Positions 7,703 through 15,055 of a DNA stretch of 64,000 nt are shown piece after piece. Origin of the DNA: Nocardioides hwasunensis. Its GTDB lineage: Bacteria > Actinomycetota > Actinomycetes > Propionibacteriales > Nocardioidaceae. Where the stretch lies: contig NZ_JACXYY010000006.1 of the NCBI RefSeq assembly GCF_014779665.1, positions 62,001-126,000 on the forward strand, given 5' to 3'. The notes below the pieces were generated by a model. It was not told the origin of the DNA, made no database searches, and saw only the letters and a list, made by a program, of their open reading frames with translations. The first letter of the stretch is position 1, and each line of letters opens with the position of its first letter. A program made the translations under genes and the position numbers.

Positions 7703-8720
7703 GGGCGACGCTGAGATTCCCATGTACGGAAACTCGTACAAGGCTGGCGAGATCGTCGCAGAGCGAATGCTTGTTCCGATCGGGGATTGGTTCGAGGACA
7801 AGCGCACACGGGCTGGCCGGGTGAACACGAATGTGATGACGGTCGGATTGATGCTGACGGAGCACATGGCGACAGTCGGGCTCCCCATGACGGAGGCCGA
7901 CTTCCTCGCAGACTCCCAGGTGCGAGGACTCGGCGGGCGGCGGATCGAAACAATCCTGTCGAACCGCGGGGAGTTTCGCCCGTTTACCTCTGAGGGTGGT
8001 CGGACATCGCGCGGGAGCGCGCCCTTGGCTCGTCAGTTGGCAGCCGTCCTGAACCGCGCTGCCGAGAACAGTGGTTACCACCGCGTCGGCAGCCTGTCGC
8101 AGGAGCGAGCGCGGGTCAGAATCCAAGAGTGGTTTGTGGCGCGACTTCAGGTCGAGTACTTCAACCAGCAAGGCTTGAGAGCGGATCTTGATCCCCAGTT
8201 GCCGATGAGCGCGAGCATCGCGGCGCTTCTGGACGTCGCGCGCCGTCGGGGAGGCAATCTCGCGGGTGCCGTTGCGCAACATCTGGTGGGGGCCAAACTC
8301 TGCCTGCGATTCCCGAGCCAAGACGTAGAAAATATGGGCTACACGGTGGCTGATCAGCAGACCGACCGGGCCGGTGACTTCACAGTCGGCGACACTGCAA
8401 TCCACGTAACGATGGTCGCGGGCTTTCCGCTCTTCGAAAAGTGCAAGCAGAACATTCGAGACGGGTTCCGACCACTGATCCTTGTCCCCAGCTACTACCT
8501 AGTTGGCACGCGGCAACAGGTCAGCATGCAGATGGGTGGCGAACGGATGTCTGTTCAAGCTGTTGAAGACTTCGTCGGTACGAATGTTGAGGAGATGGGC
8601 GGCCTCACGAGTCTCGGCATTAGGGGAAGTTTGCGAGACCTCTTGATGACGTACAACGAGCGAGTTGCAGCTATCGAGCCCGATCCCTCGCTTCTCATCG
8701 TCATCCCCTCCAATCTCTAG
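7695..8720 (+). CDS. DUF4928-like protein of methyltransferase clusters
   Basis: 341 residues starting at ATG 7695, 8 bases inside the nuclease gene. It resembles DUF4928 proteins, which typically stand beside cytosine methyltransferases. The N-terminal half is helical (AGEIVAERMLVPIGDWFEDK). The second half holds a stretch with a nuclease-fold look (DRAGDFTVGDTAIHVT then LILVPSYYL). In PD-(D/E)XK enzymes the last residue of such a motif would be Lys; here it is Thr, so activity is uncertain. It could be the restriction subunit or a partner of the GIY-YIG enzyme. Family recall is moderate and the catalytic reading is inference. Confidence 0.7.
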   Translation: MPEGDAEIPMYGNSYKAGEIVAERMLVPIGDWFEDKRTRAGRVNTNVMTVGLMLTEHMATVGLPMTEADFLADSQVRGLGGRRIETILSNRGEFRPFTSEGGRTSRGSAPLARQLAAVLNRAAENSGYHRVGSLSQERARVRIQEWFVARLQVEYFNQQGLRADLDPQLPMSASIAALLDVARRRGGNLAGAVAQHLVGAKLCLRFPSQDVENMGYTVADQQTDRAGDFTVGDTAIHVTMVAGFPLFEKCKQNIRDGFRPLILVPSYYLVGTRQQVSMQMGGERMSVQAVEDFVGTNVEEMGGLTSLGIRGSLRDLLMTYNERVAAIEPDPSLLIVIPSNL

Positions 8721-8746
8721 AGTGATGCGGAGACTACGGTTGCCGG

Positions 8747-9184
8747 GTGGCACCTGAATCGTGGGCCAGTTCGCCAAGCACGCGGACTGCAATGCGAGCC
8801 AATCGCTCACGCGACACCGGTCCGGAGATGGCCCTGCGCCGGGCGCTACACGCGCAAGGTCTGCGCTACCGCCTCAATGCGCGGCCGTTGCCTCAGATTC
8901 GGCGAACCGCGGACATCGTCTTTCGATCCAAGCGCGTGGCCGTCTTCGTCGACGGATGTTTCTGGCATGGATGCCCCGAGCACTATCGCGCGCCCAAGGC
9001 GAACGCGCAGTACTGGTCCGCGAAGGTCAATCGGAATGTAGCCAGAGACATCCAGGTCGATGAGATATTGCGCGATGCGGGATGGGTCTCAGTCCGAGTC
9101 TGGGAACATGAGGCGATCCCGAGCGCGGTCCAAAAGGTGACTGATGCGCTGACCGACTGCTCGGGGAGTCAGGAGGGCCGCTGA
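8747..9184 (+). CDS. vsr: Very short patch repair (Vsr) endonuclease
   Basis: 145 residues with the Vsr signature: RSRDTGPEMALRRALHAQGL near the N-terminus, the core Asp in TADIVFRSKRVAVFVDGCFWHGCPEHY with Cys and His residues of the zinc site, and VRVWEHEA near the C-terminus. Vsr nicks at T:G mismatches formed when 5-methylcytosine deaminates, so it protects the genome from the mutagenic cost of the neighbouring methyltransferase. The start is a GTG 26 bases after the DUF4928-like gene, which places it in the same operon. The stop overlaps the convergent gene at 9169. Confidence 0.93.
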   Translation: MAPESWASSPSTRTAMRANRSRDTGPEMALRRALHAQGLRYRLNARPLPQIRRTADIVFRSKRVAVFVDGCFWHGCPEHYRAPKANAQYWSAKVNRNVARDIQVDEILRDAGWVSVRVWEHEAIPSAVQKVTDALTDCSGSQEGR

Positions 9185-9450
9185 GCCCGAAGGCGAGCCT
9201 TGGTCACGCGGGACTTGGCGTTGTGCGCTTCCCTACATTCGTCGCAGCGGCATCCGACGTCGTAGCGGTAGGACGAGCCGTGATCGCCTGCGTCTGCCAG
9301 CTCGCCAGACCGCCGCACGCGCGCCATGTACTCGGCATGGCGGACTCGGTGCGCCTCGCGACAAGCGTCGCAGCGGCAGCCGAGGTTCCCGTAACCGTTG
9401 GCGGTACCGTGGCGCGGGTCGTCGTCGGCCAACTCAAACTGACTCTGCAT
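9169..9450 (-). CDS. Small duplicated CRCxxC metal-binding protein
   Basis: 93 residues with two copies of one motif: HGTANGYGNLGCRCDACREAH and, 40 residues later, HGSSYRYDVGCRCDECREAH. Each gives Cys-x-Cys-x-x-Cys plus flanking His residues, a likely zinc-binding knuckle. Small proteins with this motif are common in actinobacteriophages and integrative elements, sometimes as single copies, and their function is unknown. The gene runs against the Vsr gene and overlaps its end by 16 bases. Basic tails suggest nucleic-acid binding. Confidence 0.75.
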   Translation of the reverse strand: MQSQFELADDDPRHGTANGYGNLGCRCDACREAHRVRHAEYMARVRRSGELADAGDHGSSYRYDVGCRCDECREAHNAKSRVTKARLRAQRPS

Positions 9451-9508
9451 AGGAGCATGCTACGTACGGCTTCTAGCCGTCTTGGCAGAACAGCCCTGCG
9501 TGAATCGC

Positions 9509-9514
9509 TAGGCT
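9509..9514 (+). promoter_or_regulatory. TAGGCT -10 box of the gene at 9521
   Basis: TAGGCT lies six bases before the GTG start, exactly as before the methyltransferase at 5755. TTGGCA at 9482-9487 is a possible -35 element, though 21 bp away. Confidence 0.4.
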
Positions 9515-9520
9515 GCAGCG

Positions 9521-10228
9521 GTGTCGCCTGGATCTCGTGTGCATCCCTTTGCCCTCGCCGTGAGTCTCGTCAGCTTGTCTGTCGGCCTGCTCGTTGGCGT
9601 CACATTGGTGGTCCGAGAGCTGACGGATGACACCCCCGGTCCTCAAGACGCGAGTGTCATCGCTGCCCTAGTCTTCGCTGCGGTCGCAGTCGTAGCGGGA
9701 TTTGTGGCCCTGCGCAGGGTGGTCGCCCAGTCCGAGCGACCGGGATCAGTCCGGGTTCACGCGCCGCTCTGGGAGGCAGACGATCTGCGAATGGCGTCGC
9801 TTAGGGAGTGGGCTTTCGACACGCTCTTGGCGCTGCCCAACTCGATCGGTAGTGACGCGCATGCGCGTGCCGCGCTGTTGGAAGTTGAGGAGGGTCTTCA
9901 GGACTTGAGGGACGAGATGGACCTCATCAGTGTCGACCTACCTGACATCGACATGCTGGAGGCGTATGCCCCCTTGCAAGAGCAATACCGTGCGCTCCAG
10001 CAGACGGTTGAGGCGGCTCGAGAACCCGTAAGGCACAGCGAGCGGCGAGTTACGGACTACCTAGATCGACTTCTGTCAATCCGATCCGAACTGTTGAGCA
10101 TGGGCTACTCGGCGGAAGCGGGCGATCTAGGTGATGCTCTTCGAGGCCATCTAGAGCACACCTACTACTGGGACTATCTTGCACAACATTCCGATGCTTC
10201 GGGCCGGCCCGATCGGGATTCACGATGA
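9521..10228 (+). CDS. Two-helix membrane protein with coiled-coil-like tail
   Basis: 235 residues. Two hydrophobic helices occur near residues 9-28 (FALAVSLVSLSVGLLVGVTL) and 42-65 (SVIAALVFAAVAVVAGFVAL). A cytoplasmic region follows, rich in Glu, Leu and Arg, that looks helical (residues 90-225). Family not recognised. The gene is leaderless by promoter spacing and overlaps the next membrane gene by ATGA. Being at the edge of the nuclease cluster, the pair could belong to the cargo system or to element maintenance. Confidence 0.72.
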   Translation: MSPGSRVHPFALAVSLVSLSVGLLVGVTLVVRELTDDTPGPQDASVIAALVFAAVAVVAGFVALRRVVAQSERPGSVRVHAPLWEADDLRMASLREWAFDTLLALPNSIGSDAHARAALLEVEEGLQDLRDEMDLISVDLPDIDMLEAYAPLQEQYRALQQTVEAAREPVRHSERRVTDYLDRLLSIRSELLSMGYSAEAGDLGDALRGHLEHTYYWDYLAQHSDASGRPDRDSR

Positions 10229-10716
10229 GAGCGCCGCGACGTGGCGAATCACTTATCAGCAGTGCCGAGGGCGACATCATCCGCTCTGGCGCGCCGACGT
10301 CGGGCGTGCTGGTCCCCGTAGCCAGTTCGGGCAATATCGCTGCGCCTCACGCTCAGGCACTTATCCAGCCACCCAGGCAGCCACCCAACCAGCCACCGAG
10401 CCAGCCCTCACATGGTCTGGACCTCGTCACGATCCTCACATTGATCATCGCGGCGATCGCGGCGATCGGCGGCCTCGGTGCGGGAGTTAGCGCCGTTGCT
10501 GAGTGGCTCGAACCGGAACCGGTTGCGGTGGTCGCTTGCTCCGCTTATGTCGACGACATTCGTGATCTAGTCGAAGATGGAGCGCCGCCCGAACTCTTTA
10601 CCTCGTGGCACGAAGCCGAACTTGAGGGTCGCTGTGGGGACGCGGACGACATCGCCACGACCTGGTACGAGGTGATCTACCAGGACGACCCCTCTGGAAG
10701 CGGAAGCGGGTCCTAG
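10225..10716 (+). CDS. Small membrane protein with Pro/Gln-rich linker
   Basis: 163 residues. A Pro/Gln-rich stretch (residues 46-62, QPPRQPPNQPPSQPS) is followed by one transmembrane helix (LVTILTLIIAAIAAIGGLGA) and an acidic C-terminal region with two Cys residues, ending in Ser-Gly repeats. The start overlaps the previous stop (ATGA), so the two genes are translationally coupled. No family recognised. Confidence 0.7.
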   Translation: MRAPRRGESLISSAEGDIIRSGAPTSGVLVPVASSGNIAAPHAQALIQPPRQPPNQPPSQPSHGLDLVTILTLIIAAIAAIGGLGAGVSAVAEWLEPEPVAVVACSAYVDDIRDLVEDGAPPELFTSWHEAELEGRCGDADDIATTWYEVIYQDDPSGSGSGS

Positions 10717-10970
10717 GACTGGATGCCCGCAGCCCGCGTCGGGTGGGGGTATGGCCCACTGCGTTGCTGAGGATGACCGGCCTGTCATAGCAGAGTGCAA
10801 GTTGCCACCATCAGAAGCCTTTATGGTAGCCCGCATCCTGAAGCGGCATCCCGTCTAGCGGCCCAGAATATTTACGCCACCATCAAGAGTTTCTGGGTCG
10901 ATAGACGGCAGGAAGGGCTCCCCTGGCTGAGCAGACCGAGCGGGGAGCCCTTCCCGTCTTTGGGTGAGGC
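10717..10970. other. 254-bp intergenic region without a gene
   Basis: Only the terminator at 10913-10952 stands out. The DNA is AT-richer than its surroundings around 10820-10900 and no convincing short gene was found. Confidence 0.5.
10913..10952. terminator. Strong hairpin between convergent genes
   Basis: AAGGGCTCCCC (10913-10923) pairs perfectly with GGGGAGCCCTT (10942-10952), followed by CCCGTCTTTG. It sits between the rightward membrane pair and the leftward gene ending at 10971, and can serve both directions. Confidence 0.8.
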
Positions 10971-12065
10971 TTAGCTGATCCGGTTCGTGAACGTCAGATC
11001 AAGTTGGAGTGAGCGACCGAACCGGGAAGCGGTCACGAAGGGCTTGCTTCCCATCGCCTTGACAGAGGTCAGCCGTCCCAGATGCCCGATGCACTGGCTA
11101 CCAGCGGCGTTCTCCAGCGCTTCGGTGGCTTCGGCAGGAAGGCGGTTGGTGTCGACGCCGGCGTGACCCGAGTACAGATTCAGTTCCATGCTGATGGTCG
11201 TTGTCCTGGTTCCGTCGTCGGCGACCGAGTGCGTCGGGGTGCCGATGTGGTGGACCGCTGCGAGCACTGAGCGCTGCTGGTCGCCAGTGCTGCCAGAGAA
11301 CTGCGAACCGGTCATCGCAGACTTGGGCGCGTTCCAACGCTGACCGGCTGACGTCACGAATCCGGCGATCTGCTTTCCTGCGGCGTCAAGGTGGGCCGAT
11401 GTGGGCTCGTGGGTGATGACCGGAACCTCGGGCCAAGCGTGCATCACGTCGAGAGTCGTCGTGTCGATCGCCAGCTCTTCGGTGGGGTAGGACGTGCGCT
11501 CACGCGGGGCACTCTTGAGGGCCACCCCGTTTCCTGCTAGTCCGCCCGCGAATCCGTCGAGCGGTCGAACGTAGGTCTGACGGAACAGGATCACTTCCAC
11601 CTTGCCCGCCAGGCCTCCGCTCCGGTCGGCGTGGGGGATTGAGGGAGTGGTCTGCACGGCGAACAGGGCAGGCAGGCTGTCGGGTGCCTCAGGCATCACA
11701 GCCGTAGCCGTAATCGGGATGCCGAGGATCGAACCGCCCAAGGCGTCACAGACGGCCTGCGCCAGGTCGGGTACCTCGTTGACCAACCTTGCTCGTGCGG
11801 TCTTGATGCCTCGCTTGGCGGCCTCGTGAAGTGCGACGGTGCGCGAGACGTTGTTCTCTGCGTTGGTCAGGTCAGCGGCTGTGAAGGTGCTGTTGCCGTT
11901 CGCCCAAGCGCGCCGGATGGTCTCGGGTACGCCGGCAGCCTCTTCGCGTTCGTCAGCCGTGCGGGACTCGTTCGCGTAGGCGTCAGTGAGTGCCTGCCTG
12001 GATGCGGCAGCAGCTTCGGCCAGTGAAGGCGTCTTAGTCGCCTTCTTCGCCAGGGTGGTGCTCAA
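10971..12065 (-). CDS. Hypothetical protein downstream of the DUF3631 ATPase
   Basis: 364 residues from a TTG start at 12065, chosen because GGAG stands seven bases upstream and the protein then reads LSTTLAKKATKTPS; an open frame extends further upstream but is compositionally poor. The N-terminal 110 residues are helical and charged. The rest is mixed, with Gly/Ala-rich loops and a beta-like C-terminus (SLQLDLTFTNRIS). No motif was recognised. It is the last gene of a leftward xis-ATPase-hypothetical set, separated by a 281-bp leader with hairpins. An element maintenance or structural role is possible. Confidence 0.7.
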   Translation of the reverse strand: MSTTLAKKATKTPSLAEAAAASRQALTDAYANESRTADEREEAAGVPETIRRAWANGNSTFTAADLTNAENNVSRTVALHEAAKRGIKTARARLVNEVPDLAQAVCDALGGSILGIPITATAVMPEAPDSLPALFAVQTTPSIPHADRSGGLAGKVEVILFRQTYVRPLDGFAGGLAGNGVALKSAPRERTSYPTEELAIDTTTLDVMHAWPEVPVITHEPTSAHLDAAGKQIAGFVTSAGQRWNAPKSAMTGSQFSGSTGDQQRSVLAAVHHIGTPTHSVADDGTRTTTISMELNLYSGHAGVDTNRLPAEATEALENAAGSQCIGHLGRLTSVKAMGSKPFVTASRFGRSLQLDLTFTNRIS

Positions 12066-12346
12066 GATAGTGCTCCTATGAATGTCTAATGGTTCGTTCG
12101 TCGCGTAGGTCGCTACGAACGAATGGAACGGCTGGAACGGCTCGGATCGGCTGGACTGACGGGCCATCCCGAAGCGAGACGCGCGGTGAGGCGCGTCGAT
12201 TTCGCACGGTTCGGGGCAGTGGCGTCCGTGCCTACGGAGCGCCGATACCCCCTTCGGGGGTCCCCATCTTTCGGTGCCGTGGAAGTGAGCCGTGGTGAGT
12301 GCTCCTGCCTCCCTACGGGAGTTCGGGAGTGAACGTCGTATCCCTA
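12066..12346 (-). promoter_or_regulatory. Hairpin-rich leader between two leftward genes
   Basis: This 281-bp stretch holds no credible gene. It contains three short stem-loops: ACCCCCTTCGGGGGT (about 12247-12261), CTCCCTACGGGAG (about 12308-12320) and a CCTACTACGTAGG palindrome (about 12342-12354) that includes the stop codon of the upstream ATPase gene. These could terminate the ATPase transcript or attenuate the downstream gene. Confidence 0.45.
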
Positions 12347-13480
12347 CTACGTAGGTACATCGGTGATGCTGAGTGATCGCTCGATCGGTGGCAGGTCCAA
12401 CGCTTCCCATGCTTTGCGGAATGCGTTGACCTCGTAGCCTCGTTCGCGTTCGCCTGTGCTGAGTTGGGTGGGCCGGATGCCGTGTTTCCTGAGCATGTTG
12501 CCGAGTCGCTGTGGGGTGAGGGCTGGTCGTGAACCCTGCAAGTGGCCCCAGGCGTCGGGGCCGTATTCGTGCAGCCCCTTGAGCAGATCGCCAGTCCGTG
12601 CGAAGCCCGAACAGTCGGGGTCTGCCAGATGCCAGATGCCGTAGATGTCTCGGATGATGAGGATGTGCGGGGGGAGGTACTCGGTGGCGTCGGCTCGGTC
12701 GGCCTCACGGTCGGCCAGTGCTTGTTCAACTAGGTGGGTGCAGCGGTCGGGCCAGGTTCCGCCGGCTGCCAGTGAGACAGCCATGAGCGGTCCGTACAGC
12801 TCTCTGGTTCTTCCTCTTGCTTCGGTCGGGAGCGTGACGGTCTCGGGGCTCGGAAGCGTTGTGGCTTTAGCCCACGCGGTGAGCTGATCGCCCAACGCCG
12901 TAGCGCCGTGGGTGAGTCGGCCCCACAACGTCTCTTCGGCTTCTCCGCGCACATCGGGGCTCAGGTGCACGAAGACGCATCGGGATGCGAACGCCGTCGG
13001 TAGACTTGGACTGATTCCCGCTAGGGCCACCGCCCCGTAGACGGGTAGGTGCGTGGGTACCCATGCCCCGCCACCTGGCGGCTGCTCCAGGACCACGTAA
13101 CTGCCGCCTCGTCGATAGCCAGCGTTGACGATGCCGTAGAGGTCGCCATGGCTCCCGCGACCTGACGCTACGTGCATGTCAGCCTCATCGATCAGCAGAG
13201 TCTGTCCCGTCGCCAGTCGTGCCATGAGCGGTGCCGTGGGTGCGTTGGCCATGAGGTGTGGGTTGGCTGTCAGACGCTCCAAGTGTTCAAGTGCCGTGGT
13301 CTTGCCGGACTCAGGAAGTGCCGACATGAGGACGAGTCGTGCTGAGCTGTCGATCTGGTCGAGGAAGTGCGTATGTGCCGCCCACAGGGTGAGGGCGTCC
13401 AAGTCGTGAGGTTCGGTCGGAACGATGAACCGTTCTAGCCAAGTGTGGATCGCATCGAGTGGTGCGGGGTCATGGGTCAT
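12347..13480 (-). CDS. DUF3631-type P-loop ATPase, likely replication helicase of element 1
   Basis: 377 residues. Walker A is SALPESGKTTALEHL (near residue 50) and Walker B is TLLIDEADMH (near residue 95), followed by GIVNAGYRRGGSYV, all characteristic of DUF3631 ATPases found in plasmids and integrative elements, often with primase domains. No primase domain is fused here. The C-terminal region (ALTPQRLGNMLRKHGIRPTQ) resembles a winged-helix DNA-binding unit. The start at ATG 13480 overlaps the excisionase stop by four bases (ATGA). A role in autonomous replication of the excised circle is inferred. Confidence 0.8.
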   Translation of the reverse strand: MTHDPAPLDAIHTWLERFIVPTEPHDLDALTLWAAHTHFLDQIDSSARLVLMSALPESGKTTALEHLERLTANPHLMANAPTAPLMARLATGQTLLIDEADMHVASGRGSHGDLYGIVNAGYRRGGSYVVLEQPPGGGAWVPTHLPVYGAVALAGISPSLPTAFASRCVFVHLSPDVRGEAEETLWGRLTHGATALGDQLTAWAKATTLPSPETVTLPTEARGRTRELYGPLMAVSLAAGGTWPDRCTHLVEQALADREADRADATEYLPPHILIIRDIYGIWHLADPDCSGFARTGDLLKGLHEYGPDAWGHLQGSRPALTPQRLGNMLRKHGIRPTQLSTGERERGYEVNAFRKAWEALDLPPIERSLSITDVPT

Positions 13481-13689
13481 CGGCCCACCGAGTCGACGGT
13501 CTCCACGATGCGCTCCGACACGTACTCCTCCAGGTCGGAGAGCCGATACACGATCTTGGAGTTGAGCCGCACAAAGCGGGGGCCAACTCCCTTGTACCGC
13601 CAGTTGCTCAATACACCCCTTGTGGTGAGCAGGTACTCGGCAGCCTCGTCGGGGCTGAGCATGGTTCGGGTGATGGTTGATGTGGTCAC
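13477..13689 (-). CDS. xis: Excisionase-type HTH protein of element 1
   Basis: 70 residues with one HTH_17 domain: MLSPDEAAEYLLTTRGVLSN for the helices and GPRFVRLNSKIVYRLSDLEEY for the wing. Proteins of this type bend DNA beside att sites to favour excision and may also regulate neighbouring genes. The GTG start at 13689 is preceded by AAGGA. It is coupled to the DUF3631 ATPase by a 4-base overlap. Confidence 0.82.
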   Translation of the reverse strand: MTTSTITRTMLSPDEAAEYLLTTRGVLSNWRYKGVGPRFVRLNSKIVYRLSDLEEYVSERIVETVDSVGR

Positions 13690-13850
13690 AGGTGGTCCTT
13701 TCGGGGCCTTGTGCGGGCATGACAAAGAGACCGACTCCCGGAGTGGGGTCGGTCTGGTGGTGCGCGAAGAGCGGTCTGGATGGGGGCCGAAGAGTGGCCC
13801 GTCAACCACGGGTATCCAAGTGATGAGGACTGGCTACCGGAGGACGCGCG

Positions 13851-13937
13851 GTGACGAAAAGTGCTTGGCCCTCACCAATACAGTCCGCATCAGACCCTCC
13901 GTTTGGCAGCATCGGTTCGCCAACTATTTTCTGACGG
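13851..13937 (-). repeat. Degenerate direct repeat, copy A
   Basis: About 87 bp similar to 14129-14215. The shared blocks include GCCCTCAC and the exact 14-mer CCAACTATTTTCTG (13920-13933). The copies are 278 bp apart, upstream of the leftward xis operon, so they may be promoter/operator units or iterons. Confidence 0.5.
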
Positions 13938-14128
13938 TCTCGGGTCGCCAGTGCCGTCACTCGCCTGCATGTGCGGGCTGACCTGCACGTTTGCGATCGG
14001 GGCAGACCCATCGCCACTCGGAAGAAACTTCAGAAGTTAAGCACTAGTCTAGACCAGTTGGCATGCGCAAGGGCCGGTCCCAGAGATGGGTGCCGACGCT
14101 GGGGCCAGGTGACGGTGCGGGAGTTCCG

Positions 14129-14215
14129 CGTGGCCAAAGCGATCTGCCCTCACTCAGATAGTCGGTCGCGTACCCCCTGAAAGTTGCTATCGCCCGCCCA
14201 ACTATTTTCTGGCGG
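14129..14215 (-). repeat. Degenerate direct repeat, copy B
   Basis: The second copy, with the exact 14-mer at 14198-14211 in the same orientation as copy A. The rest of the unit has diverged but keeps the order of its blocks. Confidence 0.5.
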
Positions 14216-14445
14216 ATGATCCTGGGGGGAGTGGTCCTGCTCTTGCTGGGTCGGTCCTGAGCGGGGGTGGTCTGGTGTTCGGCCAGGTGTCGTCGCAAAC
14301 GCGTGAGCAGTCCTCGCCTACCCCGCGATCCGGTAGTAGTGGGTTGAGTGCCCCCGGCATGCTGGGCCACGCTCGGCTGGGTGTGCAGCACGGCGCTTCG
14401 CGGCTGTGAGAGCTCGTTGCTTGCAGGGTTCGCCGATCCGACTTC

Positions 14446-14478
14446 ATTCCCCACAAACCCCCGATATTCGTGGGGAAT
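14446..14478. repeat. Inverted ATTCCCCAC pair at right end of element 1
   Basis: ATTCCCCAC (14446-14454) and its complement GTGGGGAAT (14470-14478) lie about 110 bp from the att core. The same sequence occurs twice at the left end of the element, which marks them as candidate arm-type integrase sites. Confidence 0.5.
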
Positions 14479-14585
14479 CAGGGTGTTGGCGGGTGTTCAG
14501 GTCAAGGGCCGATCGTCGCGAAGAAGGCGTCTGAACTGCACGAATGTGCTCCCAAGTGTTAGCCGGTGTCATGGGTACGGCGTTC

Positions 14586-14623
14586 CCCAGAGGTCGCAGG
14601 TTCAAATCCTGCCCCCGCTACAA
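14586..14623 (+). repeat. att core, copy 2 (junction of elements 1 and 2)
   Basis: This 38-bp stretch is identical to 2262-2299. It is a partial tRNA-fMet 3' end without the 5' half, so it is not a functional tRNA. It serves as the right end of element 1 and the left end of element 2. Confidence 0.93.
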
Positions 14624-14625
14624 GT

Positions 14626-14662
14626 TTTCAGGCTCGGAGATCACTGATCTCCGAGCCTGAAA
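14626..14662. terminator. Hairpin just past att copy 2
   Basis: An 18-bp perfect inverted repeat (14626-14643 with 14645-14662) starts six bases after the tRNA-derived sequence. It is the counterpart of 2302-2341: if element 1 were absent, this hairpin would terminate tRNA-fMet. Confidence 0.75.
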
Positions 14663-14684
14663 GCATTTGAGAATTGATCACCCC

Positions 14685-14728
14685 GCCACAAACCCGCCAG
14701 AAACCCGGCGGCGAGTTGCCACAAACCC
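14685..14728 (+). repeat. Three direct 11-bp repeats, candidate arm sites of element 2
   Basis: GCCACAAACCC (14685-14695), GCCAGAAACCC (14696-14706) and GCCACAAACCC (14718-14728) are in one orientation with starts 11 and 22 bp apart, that is, on the same face of the helix. They lie between att and xis, as integrase or excisionase sites do. Confidence 0.5.
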
Positions 14729-14803
14729 CGTACTCCGGAGTTCGTCATGGAGCGGTGTGGACCGCCGCGGAAGCGTGCGATGTCCCCGGCACACCTGTTC
14801 GGC

Positions 14804-15049
14804 ATGGAGACCACCACCAGCACCACGCTGAGCACCACTCTGAGCACCCTCGAACCCCTGCTGAGCATCGAGGAGCTCGCCGAGTACCTCCACGTCCCGG
14901 TGACGACCATCCGGGACTGGCGCACGGACGGCAAGGGCCCGTGCGCGATCAAGGTCGGCGGTCGTGTGCGCTACGCGACCTCCGACGTCCTGGCTTGGCT
15001 GGAGAGCCAGCGCGAGAGCGAACCGGGTCACGGCCCCAGCGGGGGGTGA
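14804..15049 (+). CDS. xis: Excisionase-type HTH protein of element 2
   Basis: About 81 residues from ATG 14804 (METTTSTT); earlier ATG codons exist at 14747 and 14780. The HTH_17 domain is plain: LLSIEELAEYLHVPVTTIRD, then the wing GPCAIKVGGRVRYATSDVLAW. The integrase starts six bases after its stop, so the two form an operon. Sequence similarity to the xis of element 1 is limited to the domain. Confidence 0.85.
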   Translation: METTTSTTLSTTLSTLEPLLSIEELAEYLHVPVTTIRDWRTDGKGPCAIKVGGRVRYATSDVLAWLESQRESEPGHGPSGG

Positions 15050-15055
15050 CCTGAG

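Larger units (their letters stand above)
13690..14585. other. Right-end non-coding region of element 1
   Basis: About 900 bp with no convincing gene. It contains a degenerate direct repeat pair (13851-13937 and 14129-14215), the inverted ATTCCCCAC pair (14446-14478) and then the att core. Two leftward frames share the peptide RQKIVG at corresponding places, but only because of the repeated DNA. The region may hold the element origin, the xis promoter and integrase arm sites. Confidence 0.55.
2262..14623. mobile_element. Integrative element 1 in tRNA-fMet
   Basis: The region is bounded by a 38-bp identical repeat (2262-2299 and 14586-14623) made of the tRNA-fMet 3' end. It holds a tyrosine integrase at the left end, an excisionase and DUF3631-type ATPase at the right end, and restriction/defence-like cargo between. 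Base composition is noticeably less GC-rich than the chromosome on either side, and several genes appear leaderless, unlike most flanking genes. No relaxase, FtsK-like or type IV secretion gene is recognisable, so it is either mobilisable or moves by an unrecognised route. The two repeats are inferred to be attL and attR. Confidence 0.9.

Noticed and set aside
13802..14454. Two small leftward proteins sharing RQKIVG
   Set aside because: The similarity follows from the repeated DNA. No starts with ribosome sites and no conserved reading beyond the repeat support coding.
14586..14623. Second and third tRNA-fMet genes at 14586 and 20910
   Set aside because: Only the 3' half of the tRNA is present; no D-arm or acceptor 5' strand precedes it. 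These are att cores.
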